Part shown: positions 37,813 through 46,716 of the stretch, piece by piece | Layout: each line of letters opens with the position of its first letter | Position numbering within the stretch: the stretch's first letter is position 1 | Assembly (NCBI RefSeq): GCF_000369405.1 | Contig: NZ_KB850000.1 | Location: 620,001-684,000, forward strand | Source: Acinetobacter sp. ANC 3929 | GTDB lineage: Bacteria; Pseudomonadota; Gammaproteobacteria; Pseudomonadales; Moraxellaceae | DNA length: 64,000 nucleotides | Direction of reading: 5' to 3' | The notes under the pieces: model-generated | Databases searched by the model: none | What the model was told of the DNA's origin: nothing | What the model saw: only the letters and a program-made list of their open reading frames with translations | Translations under genes and position numbers: made by a program

Positions 37813-38700
37813 TTAAACAATTGTAGTTACATGCTTTATTTGTTGAACAACAACAGCTTGGTGTGTTTCAACTGGCTTCGGTTTCGCCTTAATCGGGTTC
37901 ACCATAAAGTTTACACCTAAAGCAAATAGGGTAATGCCTAGAATTTTACGAATCAGTCGTTCTGGCATACGTGAGCTGATGAGTGTACCGACAATAATTG
38001 CAGGAATTGAACCGACCAATAACCACATTAACAGCGTAAAGTCGACATTACCTGAAGACATGTGACTTAGGCCAGCAACCGCGGTGAGTAACACTGCATG
38101 TACCACGTCTGAACCAATGATACGAATCATCGGTAGATTCGGGAACATAAGAACTAAGGCCATGATGCCGAAAGCACCTGCGCCCACAGAAGACAAGGTC
38201 ACAAAGATACCGAGCACAATGCCCATAATCACAATATAGTGACGTTTGTGTTGTAGTGCATGTTGTTCACTTTCCATATCTGCTTGTTCACGGTTACGGA
38301 ATTTGTCAAAGAACTTTTCAATTTGCGCACGGAAAACAATTGAGATACCAGTCAAGGTCAACATAAAGCCCAAGACCATGGTCAATACAGCTTTATAATG
38401 GGTTGATTGACTTAGATAATGTTCAAGCACCCAAGAGGTTGCGAATGAGGCTGGAATACTACCCAAAGACAGCCAAAGTACAATAGGCCAGACAATATTC
38501 AGTTTTTTTGCATGAACGACTGAGCCACAGAATTTAGAGATTGAGGCGTAAAGTAGATCAGTTCCAATGGCGATATGTGGTTCGATTTTAAAAAGACTAA
38601 TCAGGATAGGGGTCATTAATGAACCACCACCGACACCTGTAATACCGACACAGAAGCCAACCAATACTCCAGCCATAATAAATTCTATAGGACCAAACAT
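37813..38700 (-). CDS. TauE/SafE-family sulfite/anion exporter-like permease
   Basis: A 295-aa inner-membrane protein with about eight helices arranged as two repeats. Each half opens with a Gly-rich segment: GFCVGITGVGGGSLMTPILI (about 16-35) and LSSVGAGAFGIMALVLMFPN (about 175-194). TauE/SafE proteins carry sulfite, sulfoacetate or similar anions. ATG 38700 is chosen over an upstream TTG. The gene is alone on its strand here. Confidence 0.85.
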   Translation of the reverse strand: MFGPIEFIMAGVLVGFCVGITGVGGGSLMTPILISLFKIEPHIAIGTDLLYASISKFCGSVVHAKKLNIVWPIVLWLSLGSIPASFATSWVLEHYLSQSTHYKAVLTMVLGFMLTLTGISIVFRAQIEKFFDKFRNREQADMESEQHALQHKRHYIVIMGIVLGIFVTLSSVGAGAFGIMALVLMFPNLPMIRIIGSDVVHAVLLTAVAGLSHMSSGNVDFTLLMWLLVGSIPAIIVGTLISSRMPERLIRKILGITLFALGVNFMVNPIKAKPKPVETHQAVVVQQIKHVTTIV

Positions 38701-38916
38701 CGACAATATGCCCAATTATGCAAAAAACAGCATATCTTATGCTTTTTTCAGATAACACGTTGTGATGAATAATGATTTACTTATGCAAAAAAAAGCTAAG
38801 GAGGCCAAATTTACGGCTTTTTAGACCCTATTTTATTCAGATTAGCTTGCTTTATGAGCTGTGATTAGTTTATTTTGAGATTTATACACGGATTGTATGT
38901 TTGATTATTTCACCTT

Positions 38917-39289
38917 ATGTCTATTTTCATTCGAAGCCTCATTTTATCGCTGATTGCTATGTGTTTTATCACCAATAGCTATGCAATGGCTTTGTCTATG
39001 AATAAAGTGAATCAAGCTGTTGTAGAACAAGTCATTTCAAATCATGCTTCAGTCTGATTGTGGAATGTCTACGATGACTAAGCATGACCGTATGGACAGT
39101 GGCAAAATCGATACATCGCACTGTCAAAAGAGTATGTGCTGCGTAGCTGCAACTTTTGAACATAGGCATCAATCAATTGAGCGAAGCATACAATTCGTTA
39201 GAACTGAAAATTCAGCTTATATGGATCAACTGACTTTAGGCATTTATCAGTTACCTTACCGTCCCCCAAATCATGTCCCGTTTTTATAA
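38917..39289 (+). pseudogene. Frameshifted small secreted Cys/Met/His-rich protein
   Basis: The first frame (ATG 38917) encodes a signal peptide (MSIFIRSLILSLIAMCFI, cleavage near SYAMA) and a short mature part, then stops at 39055-39057. The next frame, open from 39026 and with an ATG at 39044, continues in the same style with QSDCGMSTMTKHD and the metal-site-like HCQKSMCCV, and ends at 39289. Removing one base near 39049 would join them into a ~123-aa periplasmic protein. This is either a real inactivating frameshift, a sequencing error, or two overlapping coupled frames. It lies 37 bp before another Cys-rich secreted protein. Confidence 0.6.
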
Positions 39290-39325
39290 ATTCAAATTTC
39301 TTATTTTTATTTCAAGGACATGATT

Positions 39326-39517
39326 ATGTTTAATATTAAAACCATTTTGCTTTCAACACTTTTATTGGCTACAACAGTACCTGCTTTTGCTGCAAGTGAT
39401 TGCTGTAAAGAAAAAGAGGCCACCAATAAAAAAGAGTGCTGTGAAAAAAAGATGAAATGTTGTGATGACAAAGACAAAATGACTTCTCAGGAAGACCATA
39501 GCCATCACGGGCATTAA
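39326..39517 (+). CDS. Small secreted Cys/His-rich protein, probably metal-binding
   Basis: A 63-aa precursor with a signal peptide (about 1-20, cleavage near VPAFAAS) and a mature part of about 43 residues. That part holds three CC pairs (SDCCKE, KECCEK, MKCCDD) and ends in an HSHHGH tail. The composition suggests binding of Cu, Zn or a similar metal in the periplasm. AAGGA lies nine bases before ATG 39326. It follows the frameshifted Cys-rich gene, so the two may form a unit. No named family is recognised. Confidence 0.72.
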   Translation: MFNIKTILLSTLLLATTVPAFAASDCCKEKEATNKKECCEKKMKCCDDKDKMTSQEDHSHHGH

Positions 39518-39529
39518 TTTTTAACTTGT

Positions 39530-39563
39530 ATAGCTATCCTCAATCGTTATTGTGGATAGCTAT
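39530..39563. terminator. Long hairpin between convergent genes
   Basis: ATAGCTATCC pairs perfectly with GGATAGCTAT, and the stem extends inward (CAAT/ATTG) with one mismatch. There is no classical T run, but the structure fills the 63-bp gap between convergent genes. Confidence 0.5.
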
Positions 39564-39580
39564 CGTATTCAAATCCATTT

Positions 39581-39853
39581 TTATTTTTTTGTCGGTTTAA
39601 GTTCATTGACCCATAACACCAATAAAAAGGTTACAGGGGTTGCAAAAATCCACCAACTTACAAATCCAATAGAACTGCCATATTTTAAACAAAGCAGACT
39701 ACCAGCCAGCAAGAAGCAGAGATAAGCCAAAATTTTAAGGTGTGTTTGATAGCGAATAAAAAGCGCTTGTTTGGTTTTGTTGATTTGTTTTGAACTGCAT
39801 TTATAGAGCAGTAGCATTCCTATCAGTATCAATACAAGACTCAAAATAATCAT
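39581..39853 (-). CDS. DUF3325-like small membrane protein
   Basis: A 90-aa protein with three hydrophobic segments (about 2-17, 42-60 and 65-82) and a basic tail. It overlaps the end of the PepSY gene by 4 bp (ATGA) and completes the three-gene arrangement DUF3649-PepSY-DUF3325 commonly seen with iron-regulated TonB receptors. The call rests mainly on that context; the individual function is unknown. Confidence 0.65.
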   Translation of the reverse strand: MIILSLVLILIGMLLLYKCSSKQINKTKQALFIRYQTHLKILAYLCFLLAGSLLCLKYGSSIGFVSWWIFATPVTFLLVLWVNELKPTKK

Positions 39854-41406
39854 GCTTTCACCTCATTTTGGGCTAATTTTACTTTGATTTTTTGAGCTGA
39901 TTTTTGTTGAATGGGTTGAATATTTCTAAAAATAAACACGGCAAACAGGGCACAGACCAGTACAAATAGATCAATCCGCAAGAACAGCCAATAACTTTGT
40001 AAATCTGTGATTAGCTGATGATTGAGCAGATAAAACAAGTTATAGACAGGTAGAATCAAGGCAACTAATCCAAAGATAAAAACCTGTGATTTCCATAAGT
40101 ACTGCTTTTTCGTTAATAAAGCGATGATAAAACTCAGTCCCCAAACACCGAAAAATGTATAGATTTCATAGTTCGGAGTGCTCTCTGTTACGTGTACAAG
40201 CCGATTGGAGAAGAGATAGCCGAGCATTGCTATAGGAAGACCAATAAATGCAGCGATATTTAAACGGTCAACTAAATAATAGCCAAAATGAAATTGATTC
40301 GATTTATTTTGAATCTGACGCTTTAAGCTCCATAGCAATAGACCTGAAGCAATCATTAAACAACCCAAAATGCCTGAGCAAAAGAAGGCGAATCGTAGTA
40401 TTGGTTGTGCAAAAGTCGCCATATGTAGGCCATAAACACCCGCATTTAAGAGAGCTACAGCACTTTCATTTCGGGTATTGCCCAACACGTTACCTTGTCC
40501 ATCTAATGTGATTTGTGCTTGATTTAAAGTAATCGAACGATCTTCTAATTGTTTAAATGTAATAGTGACTTGGTCTGTATTTGGATTTTTAACCTCAATC
40601 GATGCTAAGGCTTGATCTCCCCATTGTTGTTTTACTTTTTCTAATAAGGTGCTGATGGGCAACATCTCAGCTTTTTTAGGTTCAGCTTGATGTGTCGTAC
40701 TTTTTTCAGTGGTTCGAATTTCAGTAAAATATTGAAAAGGATTCTCAGGATAGAGTTTTTGCATCCCCCAAGGCAAATAGAGATAGAAGAAAATCGCCAA
40801 TCCTGTAAAAGTGATGGTTAGAAAAAAGGGCAATGCCAGTACAGAGGAGACATTATGAAAGTCCAACCAGGAACGCTGTGATTTAAAGGTTCTGAGGGTA
40901 AAGAAATCGGTAAAGATCTTCTTATGCGTAATAATTCCAGAAACCAAGGCAATTAGCATAATCAACGCAGCAAGACAGGCAATTAGCCGTCCAACCATGA
41001 TGGGAACACCATACAGCTGAAAATGGAAGTTATAAAAGAAATCTCCGCCTTGGGTCGCTGAAAGTTTCAGCTCTTGACCAGTATTGGCATCTAAACTACG
41101 GCTTTCATAGCTACCGCTGGCTTGTTGCCAATATATCTTATTGACAGGTTCATCATCATTGGCAATATTGAGAAACCATGATTTGGCGTCAGTCGCATTC
41201 TTAGCTAAATAGTCCGTTGCTGTACGTATAGCAGCGTCCTGATTAACTTGAGATTGAGCCAGTTGTGGTTGCATCCATAGATTAATCTGATGACGATAGT
41301 AGGAGCTGGTACCCATCAGGAAAATGGCGAATAAAAGCCAACCAAAAATCAAGCCTGTCCAAGCATGCAACCATGCCATTGATTGACGAACGCCTTTATT
41401 TTGCAT
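39850..41406 (-). CDS. PepSY-domain transmembrane protein
   Basis: A 518-aa inner-membrane protein. An N-terminal helix (WLHAWTGLIFGWLLFAIFLM, about 9-28) precedes a large periplasmic PepSY-type region, and more helices follow at about 135-155, 190-210, 335-360 and the C-terminus. Such proteins are described as iron-uptake factors, possibly reductases acting with TonB systems. It is the middle gene of a tightly packed three-gene minus-strand operon (3-bp gap upstream, 4-bp overlap downstream). It is a different subtype from the PepSY protein at 30734-32197. Confidence 0.82.
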   Translation of the reverse strand: MQNKGVRQSMAWLHAWTGLIFGWLLFAIFLMGTSSYYRHQINLWMQPQLAQSQVNQDAAIRTATDYLAKNATDAKSWFLNIANDDEPVNKIYWQQASGSYESRSLDANTGQELKLSATQGGDFFYNFHFQLYGVPIMVGRLIACLAALIMLIALVSGIITHKKIFTDFFTLRTFKSQRSWLDFHNVSSVLALPFFLTITFTGLAIFFYLYLPWGMQKLYPENPFQYFTEIRTTEKSTTHQAEPKKAEMLPISTLLEKVKQQWGDQALASIEVKNPNTDQVTITFKQLEDRSITLNQAQITLDGQGNVLGNTRNESAVALLNAGVYGLHMATFAQPILRFAFFCSGILGCLMIASGLLLWSLKRQIQNKSNQFHFGYYLVDRLNIAAFIGLPIAMLGYLFSNRLVHVTESTPNYEIYTFFGVWGLSFIIALLTKKQYLWKSQVFIFGLVALILPVYNLFYLLNHQLITDLQSYWLFLRIDLFVLVCALFAVFIFRNIQPIQQKSAQKIKVKLAQNEVKA

Positions 41407-41408
41407 TT

Positions 41409-41702
41409 TTAATTTAAACCCACAGATAAGCCAAACAATACCCCAGTCAAAACTAGACTGGTCAAGCTAAGTTTCCACAGTGAATGTGTACAAAAACTCA
41501 CAATGATAAAGGCAAGATAAAAGAGAATTGAAATAAATGCTGCAAGATAGATCGCCTCTGCCTTGTCGAATATATGGCTAAATAATGAGCCGAGTCCGAG
41601 GCTCAAATGCATCATACATAAATAGCCAAGAGCAAAGCTCAGCACAAAGCGATAGAAAATGCTCAGTCGATAGACAAGCGAAATAGATGTAGATTTGGCC
41701 AT
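41409..41702 (-). CDS. DUF3649-like small membrane protein
   Basis: A 97-aa protein with three hydrophobic segments and an N-terminal SLVYRLSIFYRFVLSFALGY. It heads the operon containing the PepSY and DUF3325-like genes. The role is unknown. The upstream stretch at 41743-41761 weakly resembles a Fur site (GAAAATGATTCTTGTTCAT), consistent with iron control but far from perfect. Confidence 0.65.
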   Translation of the reverse strand: MAKSTSISLVYRLSIFYRFVLSFALGYLCMMHLSLGLGSLFSHIFDKAEAIYLAAFISILFYLAFIIVSFCTHSLWKLSLTSLVLTGVLFGLSVGLN

Positions 41703-41742
41703 AAACGGTCTTGAGGCAATAGAAGGGAGAATAAATCACACA

Positions 41743-41761
41743 TGAAAATGATTCTTGTTCA
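41743..41761. promoter_or_regulatory. Weak Fur-box-like sequence
   Basis: GAAAATGATTCTTGTTCAT aligns to the 19-bp Fur consensus at about two thirds of its positions and lies 41 bp upstream of the DUF3649-PepSY-DUF3325 operon. Compared with the perfect box at 11891 it is only suggestive. Confidence 0.3.
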
Positions 41762-41949
41762 TATTAAATCTTAGGTAGATTGCAATCAATTCTTAGCTCA
41801 TCGTAAATCTAGATTGTATTTTAAATAATAAACGTCATCTTAGATCAGAACTGATTTTCACCAATCATGAACAATTTGTATGGTTTAGGGTGATTCGATG
41901 TAAAATCATTCTGTTAGAATCATTTAAACATTTCTGTGGGGCGTGGGTC

Positions 41950-43128
41950 TTGTTAAAGCAAAAACTAAAAATTGGTATCGTGGTGGGGGAAGTTTCTGGA
42001 GATACTCTAGGGGTAAAACTCATGCGTAGTTTTCGCGAACAAGGAATCGATGCTGAATTTGAAGGGATTGGTGGCCCACAAATGATCGCAGAGGGATTTC
42101 ACAGTTATTATCCAATGGAAATTCTTTCGGTGATGGGAATTGTTGAAGTCCTTAAAGATTTAAAAAAGCTGTTTGCTGTGCGTGACGGTTTAGTTGAACG
42201 TTGGACAGAGCGCCCTGTTGATATCTTTATTGGTATTGATGCGCCAGATTTTAATTTACGTTTGTCCAAGAGCATTAAAGAGAAGAATTTATCTATAAAA
42301 ACAGTACAATATGTCAGCCCCTCGGTCTGGGCATGGCGTCAAGGTCGTGTTCATGGCATTAAGCGTAGTATCGATTTGGTTCTGTGTTTATTTCCTTTTG
42401 AAAAAACCTTTTATGAAAATTATGAGGTTGCCGCTGCATTTGTTGGGCATCCATTGGCGAAACAACTTCCCTTAAAAAATCCAATCACAGAAGCCAAGCA
42501 TCAACTGGGCTTGTCTGCGTATAAAACTCATATAGCGTTATTACCGGGTAGTCGTCGTGGTGAAATTGAACGATTACTACCTTTATTGACTGGGGCAGCA
42601 GAAATCTTGCACCGTAAGCATCCAGATCTGGAGTTCTTAATTCCTGCGATTAATGATGCGCGTAAACATCAAATCGAACAGGGTATTCAACATCTCGATA
42701 GTAGCCTAAAGTCCAAAATTCATGTGCTAGAAAATAGTGATGCTGAATCTAAAATTGGTCGTACTGTTATGAATGCCAGTGATATTGTGGCTTTGGCATC
42801 AGGGACAGCAACTCTGGAAGCGATGTTATTACATCGACCAATGGTGACGTTCTATAAACTGAATTGGTTGACTTATTTGATTGCGAAATTCATGGTTAGA
42901 ATTCCGTATTACTCATTACCGAATATTATTGCAGGTAAGAAAGTGATTGAGGAACTGATTCAAGCCGATGCAACACCACAGCATTTAGCCACTGAAATTG
43001 AAAAATTAATGGACCATGAAACCGCGCATATTCAAATGATGCAACATTTAAGCATGCATAAACAATTGATTTCAGGTAATACTGAGGATCCGGTGCAGGC
43101 AATTTTGAACTGTTTAAAAACGGAATAA
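41950..43128 (+). CDS. lpxB: Lipid-A-disaccharide synthase
   Basis: A 392-aa peripheral inner-membrane GT-B glycosyltransferase that joins UDP-diacylglucosamine and lipid X during lipid A assembly. Signatures are KIGIVVGEVSGDTLG near the N-terminus, GIDAPDFNLRL (about 95-105), QYVSPSVWAWRQGRV and LLPGSRRGEIERLLP (about 198-212). I prefer the TTG at 41950 (MLKQKLKIG) because homologues begin a few residues before KIGIV; the open frame extends to 41890. A terminator follows. Confidence 0.93.
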   Translation: MLKQKLKIGIVVGEVSGDTLGVKLMRSFREQGIDAEFEGIGGPQMIAEGFHSYYPMEILSVMGIVEVLKDLKKLFAVRDGLVERWTERPVDIFIGIDAPDFNLRLSKSIKEKNLSIKTVQYVSPSVWAWRQGRVHGIKRSIDLVLCLFPFEKTFYENYEVAAAFVGHPLAKQLPLKNPITEAKHQLGLSAYKTHIALLPGSRRGEIERLLPLLTGAAEILHRKHPDLEFLIPAINDARKHQIEQGIQHLDSSLKSKIHVLENSDAESKIGRTVMNASDIVALASGTATLEAMLLHRPMVTFYKLNWLTYLIAKFMVRIPYYSLPNIIAGKKVIEELIQADATPQHLATEIEKLMDHETAHIQMMQHLSMHKQLISGNTEDPVQAILNCLKTE

Positions 43129-43131
43129 ATA

Positions 43132-43160
43132 AAAAAGGTGGCATTGAAAGCCACCTTTTT
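43132..43160. terminator. Bidirectional terminator between lpxB and DUF2797 gene
   Basis: AAAAAGGTGGC-ATTGAAA-GCCACCTTTTT, an 11-bp perfect stem with A and T runs on both sides, lies in the 42-bp convergent gap. Confidence 0.9.
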
Positions 43161-43170
43161 ATGATGCGAA

Positions 43171-44040
43171 TTAGGTACGAAGGATCAGTTCATAACCGGT
43201 ATATTTACGGATATTGATCACACCAATATCCATTAACAAATACTGGCCTTTAATCCCTTGCAACACACCACGAATTTTTGGGGTTTTATCCAGATTCATT
43301 GATTTAATCTTTTCAGGATAGTGCTCAACGGGATAGATAAATTCTCGTGGTGTTTCATCCTCCAAGAATTCCAAATCTTCGTTAAACTCTAGATTTTGAC
43401 TAAATTCATCACGAATAGTTTGAATTTTTGGAGCAAATTCTTCAAGAATTTGATCACGCTGTTCAAGCAGATTCAAGGGTTCTGCTTCACCCTTGAGCAG
43501 TTTACGCCAGTCGGTTTTATCCGCGATTTGTGTACCGATTAACGTTTCCAAATGCCCAGACAAACGACGCGAGCCAACTTTTAAGATGGGTAATGCTTGT
43601 GTTGCGCCTTGATCTAACCAGCGGGTTGGCATATTGACGATACGGGTAATCCCGATTTTCAAGGCACTTGAATTGGCTAAATACACAATATGCGGCTGGA
43701 AGCAAACATCGTGAGCGAACTGGTCTTCACGGCAAGTGCCCAAATGATAATGGCAAGTTTCAGGCTTCATAATACATAGGTCACATTCGGCCTTGGTTTT
43801 AAAACATTTGAAACAATGACCTTGTGAATACGACTTCGGTGTTTTTGAACCGCAAGAGGTACAAAAGATATTACCCGTCCATTCAATTTCGATTTCTTGC
43901 CCTAAAACGAAAGGTAGGTCAGTTTCTGAACGATCTAATATAAATTTATATTCAACATTTGCCTTGCTTGTTGATTGATCAGTTACACTATGCGTTTTGA
44001 GCGCTGCATGCATTTTATGACAAATGCCTTGTAGTTCCAT
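43171..44040 (-). CDS. DUF2797 zinc-finger protein
   Basis: A 289-aa protein with a Cys-rich N-terminal region (about 57-105: CTSCGSKT, GHCFKCFKT, CDLCIMKPETC), likely to hold two or more zinc ions. A GIY-YIG-like core follows (VYLANSSALKIGITRI, about 118-133), and the end is compact. It matches the DUF2797 family, whose function is not established. It is divergent from the DUF6231 gene with little space between, so the promoters are close together or overlap. Confidence 0.8.
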   Translation of the reverse strand: MELQGICHKMHAALKTHSVTDQSTSKANVEYKFILDRSETDLPFVLGQEIEIEWTGNIFCTSCGSKTPKSYSQGHCFKCFKTKAECDLCIMKPETCHYHLGTCREDQFAHDVCFQPHIVYLANSSALKIGITRIVNMPTRWLDQGATQALPILKVGSRRLSGHLETLIGTQIADKTDWRKLLKGEAEPLNLLEQRDQILEEFAPKIQTIRDEFSQNLEFNEDLEFLEDETPREFIYPVEHYPEKIKSMNLDKTPKIRGVLQGIKGQYLLMDIGVINIRKYTGYELILRT

Positions 44041-44077
44041 TAATAAACTCTCATCTTTTCAATCAAGGGTTGCAGTT

Positions 44078-44539
44078 ATGGCTGAACAAAATGTCATCAC
44101 TTCTATGCTAGACGATTTATCTCAAGAACAGCCCATTCATACTGCACTTTGTATAGGTCAGCAGATTGACCAAAATGCTTCAATTCAATGGCATTATTTT
44201 AACGTAACTGACTTTTTAAGTCTGCCATTTACGCAGCGTTATGATTTAGGTTTTGTATTATTTGATACAGAAGAAATGCAAAACATCACTGAAACGCAAA
44301 AAGCACAACTTTTAGTAAAGCTACGAGACCTCATGGCAAAACGGATTGTCGTGGTCAGTAAACTGGATGATGAAAAACTATTACGTTCGTTGGGTTTCAC
44401 TCAATTGATTGATAAAACCCAACATGACCGTGATTTTGCATTATGGCAGTTTAATATTTTGACCTATAAGCATGTCCCGGATTGGTTCAACTCCAAGTTT
44501 TGGGCGAACCCTGAAAACTGGAATAAATTTCGTTGGTAA
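44078..44539 (+). CDS. DUF6231-like conserved hypothetical protein
   Basis: A 153-aa cytoplasmic protein with an alternating alpha/beta pattern (HTALCIGQQ, YDLGFVLFD, KRIVVVSKL), resembling a degenerate Rossmann or methyltransferase-like fold. It ends in a Trp-rich tail (WFNSKFWANPENWNKFRW). ATG 44078 follows AAGGG; the upstream frame overlaps the divergent gene. It resembles the family annotated DUF6231 in Acinetobacter. No function can be stated. Confidence 0.65.
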   Translation: MAEQNVITSMLDDLSQEQPIHTALCIGQQIDQNASIQWHYFNVTDFLSLPFTQRYDLGFVLFDTEEMQNITETQKAQLLVKLRDLMAKRIVVVSKLDDEKLLRSLGFTQLIDKTQHDRDFALWQFNILTYKHVPDWFNSKFWANPENWNKFRW

Positions 44540-44686
44540 GTCCCCAATTGTTTGGATTTTGAGTAAATGTTGATTACTTGAAGATGGGTTGCAAGTTCTT
44601 GCAAAATTTAACAATTTAACTTTGTTTTGTATTTTCAAAGCAGCGTATGCTTTTCGGATAAATATTCCAAAAGGAACGTGTAGCTC

Positions 44687-45301
44687 ATGACAGATTTAAC
44701 CAATATTGTAGAAATTTTAGCAAAGCAAGCTTTAGGCGGTCAGCAACAATCAGGACAAGCTGGTGGTTTAGGTGGCATTTTAGGTTCTGTCTTAGGACAA
44801 CTTGGTGGACAGCAACAGAATACGCAAAACCAACAAGGTGGTTTAGGTGGGATTTTAGGTTCAGTATTGGGTCAATTGGGTGGTGGAAATACTTCAGCCC
44901 AAAGTAATGCAACCGGTGGGAACACAGCACAAACATTATTAATTGCAGTCCTACCTTTGGTTTTGGCTTGGATTCAAAAGCAAGGTGGTTTACAAGGGGC
45001 TTTGGATAAACTAAAAAATGCTGGTTTAAGCAATCAAGTGCAAAGTTGGGTAGATCCACAACAACAAAATGCGCAAGATGTTCCAGAGCAAAATATTCAA
45101 AGTTTATTTGATGACCAAGATGTTGAGCAAGTTGCACAACAAACTCAAGCACCTAAACAGGCGATTTATGGTGCAATTGCTTCTGTTTTACCACAAGTGA
45201 TTGATTCACTGACGCCTCAAGGCAGCAGTACCAATCCTCAAGAAGCCAATCAGGATATTCAGCAAGTGTTGAATCTTGTGAGTGGTTTTTTAAAGAAATA
45301 A
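44687..45301 (+). CDS. DUF937/YidB-like protein with internal Gly-rich repeat
   Basis: A 204-aa protein with no signal peptide. Residues about 25-66 contain two near-identical copies of GGLGGILGSVLGQLGG separated by a Gln/Asn linker. A hydrophobic helix (about 84-97) and a DUF937/YidB-like helical C-terminus follow (DVPEQNIQSLFDDQDVEQVA; YGAIASVLPQVIDSLTP). The role of the family is unknown. AAGGAAC precedes the ATG, and a strong terminator follows. The DNA copies (44764-44809 and 44839-44884) have diverged mainly at third positions, so the protein sequence is under selection. Confidence 0.72.
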   Translation: MTDLTNIVEILAKQALGGQQQSGQAGGLGGILGSVLGQLGGQQQNTQNQQGGLGGILGSVLGQLGGGNTSAQSNATGGNTAQTLLIAVLPLVLAWIQKQGGLQGALDKLKNAGLSNQVQSWVDPQQQNAQDVPEQNIQSLFDDQDVEQVAQQTQAPKQAIYGAIASVLPQVIDSLTPQGSSTNPQEANQDIQQVLNLVSGFLKK

Positions 45302-45313
45302 AATATCCGATAT

Positions 45314-45347
45314 AAAAAAAGCCTGCTCATACAAGCAGGCTTTTTTT
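45314..45347. terminator. Bidirectional terminator
   Basis: AAAAAAAGCCTGCT and AGCAGGCTTTTTTT form a 14-bp perfect stem around a 6-base loop in the gap between the DUF937 gene and the convergent MFS gene. Confidence 0.92.
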
Positions 45348-45349
45348 AA

Positions 45350-46663
45350 TTAAGCAACTTGTTGTGACTTTTCAGTTTTTTCTATTTTATTCTGATTTAA
45401 ATGTCGTTTTCTCAGCCGAGTGATGCCACAGATACCAATCAGAGAAAGCAAAGATAGGAAGCTGAATAAAAGCGCTAAAGGTAACCATTCACCAGCGTAG
45501 CGCTGTGCAAGCAAGGTCCCAATTAAGGGTGTAGAGCCGCTTGTGATCGCTGCAATCATTTGATAGGAAATGGAAATACCTGAATAACGAACTTTGGCAG
45601 GAAAAGCTTCAGCCATAAAACCAGCGACGACTGAATACAGTGAAGACAGCGCAATTACAGCCAATGTAATGCCTAAAACGATCAAATAAATATTTTTAGT
45701 GCTGACCAGCATAAACATTGGATAAGGTACAGCAATGCATAAAATGGCAGCCCAGAATAAAAAATGATGTGAACCAATTTTGCTGGCATACCATGCAGCA
45801 ACTGGCATCGCAATAAATTCAAATATAGTTACCCAAAATAATGCATCTAGAATGGTTGGGCGACTGATCCCTACATATTGGGTGACATAGGTAATCATAA
45901 ACGTATTGGTGAAAAAGAAACCCGCTGTACCGATTGTGATAGAGAGTCCCGCGAAAAGTACCTGAGGCCAGTAGTTTTTGAGCAATTCTTTAATTGGGAA
46001 TTTGACGATTTCCTGTTTCTCCTGCATTTGTTTAAATTCAGGCGGTTCTTCAACACCTAAACGTATTGCAAGACCAATCAGCATAAAGACAAAGCTCAAC
46101 AGGAACGGAATACGCCAGCCCCAAGTGAATAAGTCTTTTTCATCTAATGAGGTAATGGTTCTAAAAACCAATAAGCAAAGGATTAGGCCAGCAGGACTGC
46201 CCATTTGAGCAAAAGAAGCAAAAAAGGTTTTTTTATCAGCAGGTGCATGTTCACTTGCCATTAACACGGCACCACCCCATTCACCTCCGACAGATAGACC
46301 TTGCATAAATCTCAGGACAATCAGCAGTATAGGAGCCCAAACTCCGATACTGTTATAACTTGGTATGAGTCCAATTCCTGTGGTTGCTAATCCCATCAAT
46401 AGCATTGTGAATAGCAACATTTTTTTGCGGCCGAATTTATCGCCTAGATGTCCAAAAATGAGGGCTGCAATAGGACGTGCAATAAAACCGACTGCAAAGG
46501 TTGCAAAAGCAGCCAATGTGCCAGTGACAGGATCGGTTTGAGGAAAAAATACGATACCGAGTACTAAAGCTGCGGCAGTGGCATACACATAGAAATCATA
46601 AAACTCTACGGTTGTGCCGATAAATGCTGCCGCAGCAGCCCGTTTTGATTGTTCTATCTTCAT
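45350..46663 (-). CDS. MFS metabolite:H+ symporter (MHS family)
   Basis: A 437-aa inner-membrane protein with 12 helices. MHS-family marks are AAAAAFIGTTVEFYDFYVYA (about 9-28), GHLGDKFGRKKML (about 72-84) and RFMQGLSVGGEWGGA (about 118-132). Members import compounds such as shikimate, citrate, proline/betaine or ketoglutarate. It lies 53 bp downstream of the guanidinobutyrase gene on the same strand, so it is probably the importer of guanidinobutyrate or a related guanidino or amino acid compound. Confidence 0.86.
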   Translation of the reverse strand: MKIEQSKRAAAAAFIGTTVEFYDFYVYATAAALVLGIVFFPQTDPVTGTLAAFATFAVGFIARPIAALIFGHLGDKFGRKKMLLFTMLLMGLATTGIGLIPSYNSIGVWAPILLIVLRFMQGLSVGGEWGGAVLMASEHAPADKKTFFASFAQMGSPAGLILCLLVFRTITSLDEKDLFTWGWRIPFLLSFVFMLIGLAIRLGVEEPPEFKQMQEKQEIVKFPIKELLKNYWPQVLFAGLSITIGTAGFFFTNTFMITYVTQYVGISRPTILDALFWVTIFEFIAMPVAAWYASKIGSHHFLFWAAILCIAVPYPMFMLVSTKNIYLIVLGITLAVIALSSLYSVVAGFMAEAFPAKVRYSGISISYQMIAAITSGSTPLIGTLLAQRYAGEWLPLALLFSFLSLLSLIGICGITRLRKRHLNQNKIEKTEKSQQVA

Positions 46664-46716
46664 CCTATAAAACCTTTAATATTCCTTTATTTCATTATTA
46701 TCATTTGTAAATACAA

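Noticed and set aside
38726..38815. Repeated ATGCAAAAAA-type hairpins upstream of the frameshifted gene
   Set aside because: The stems are short and A/T-only or interrupted; they cannot be told from background in this AT-rich gap.
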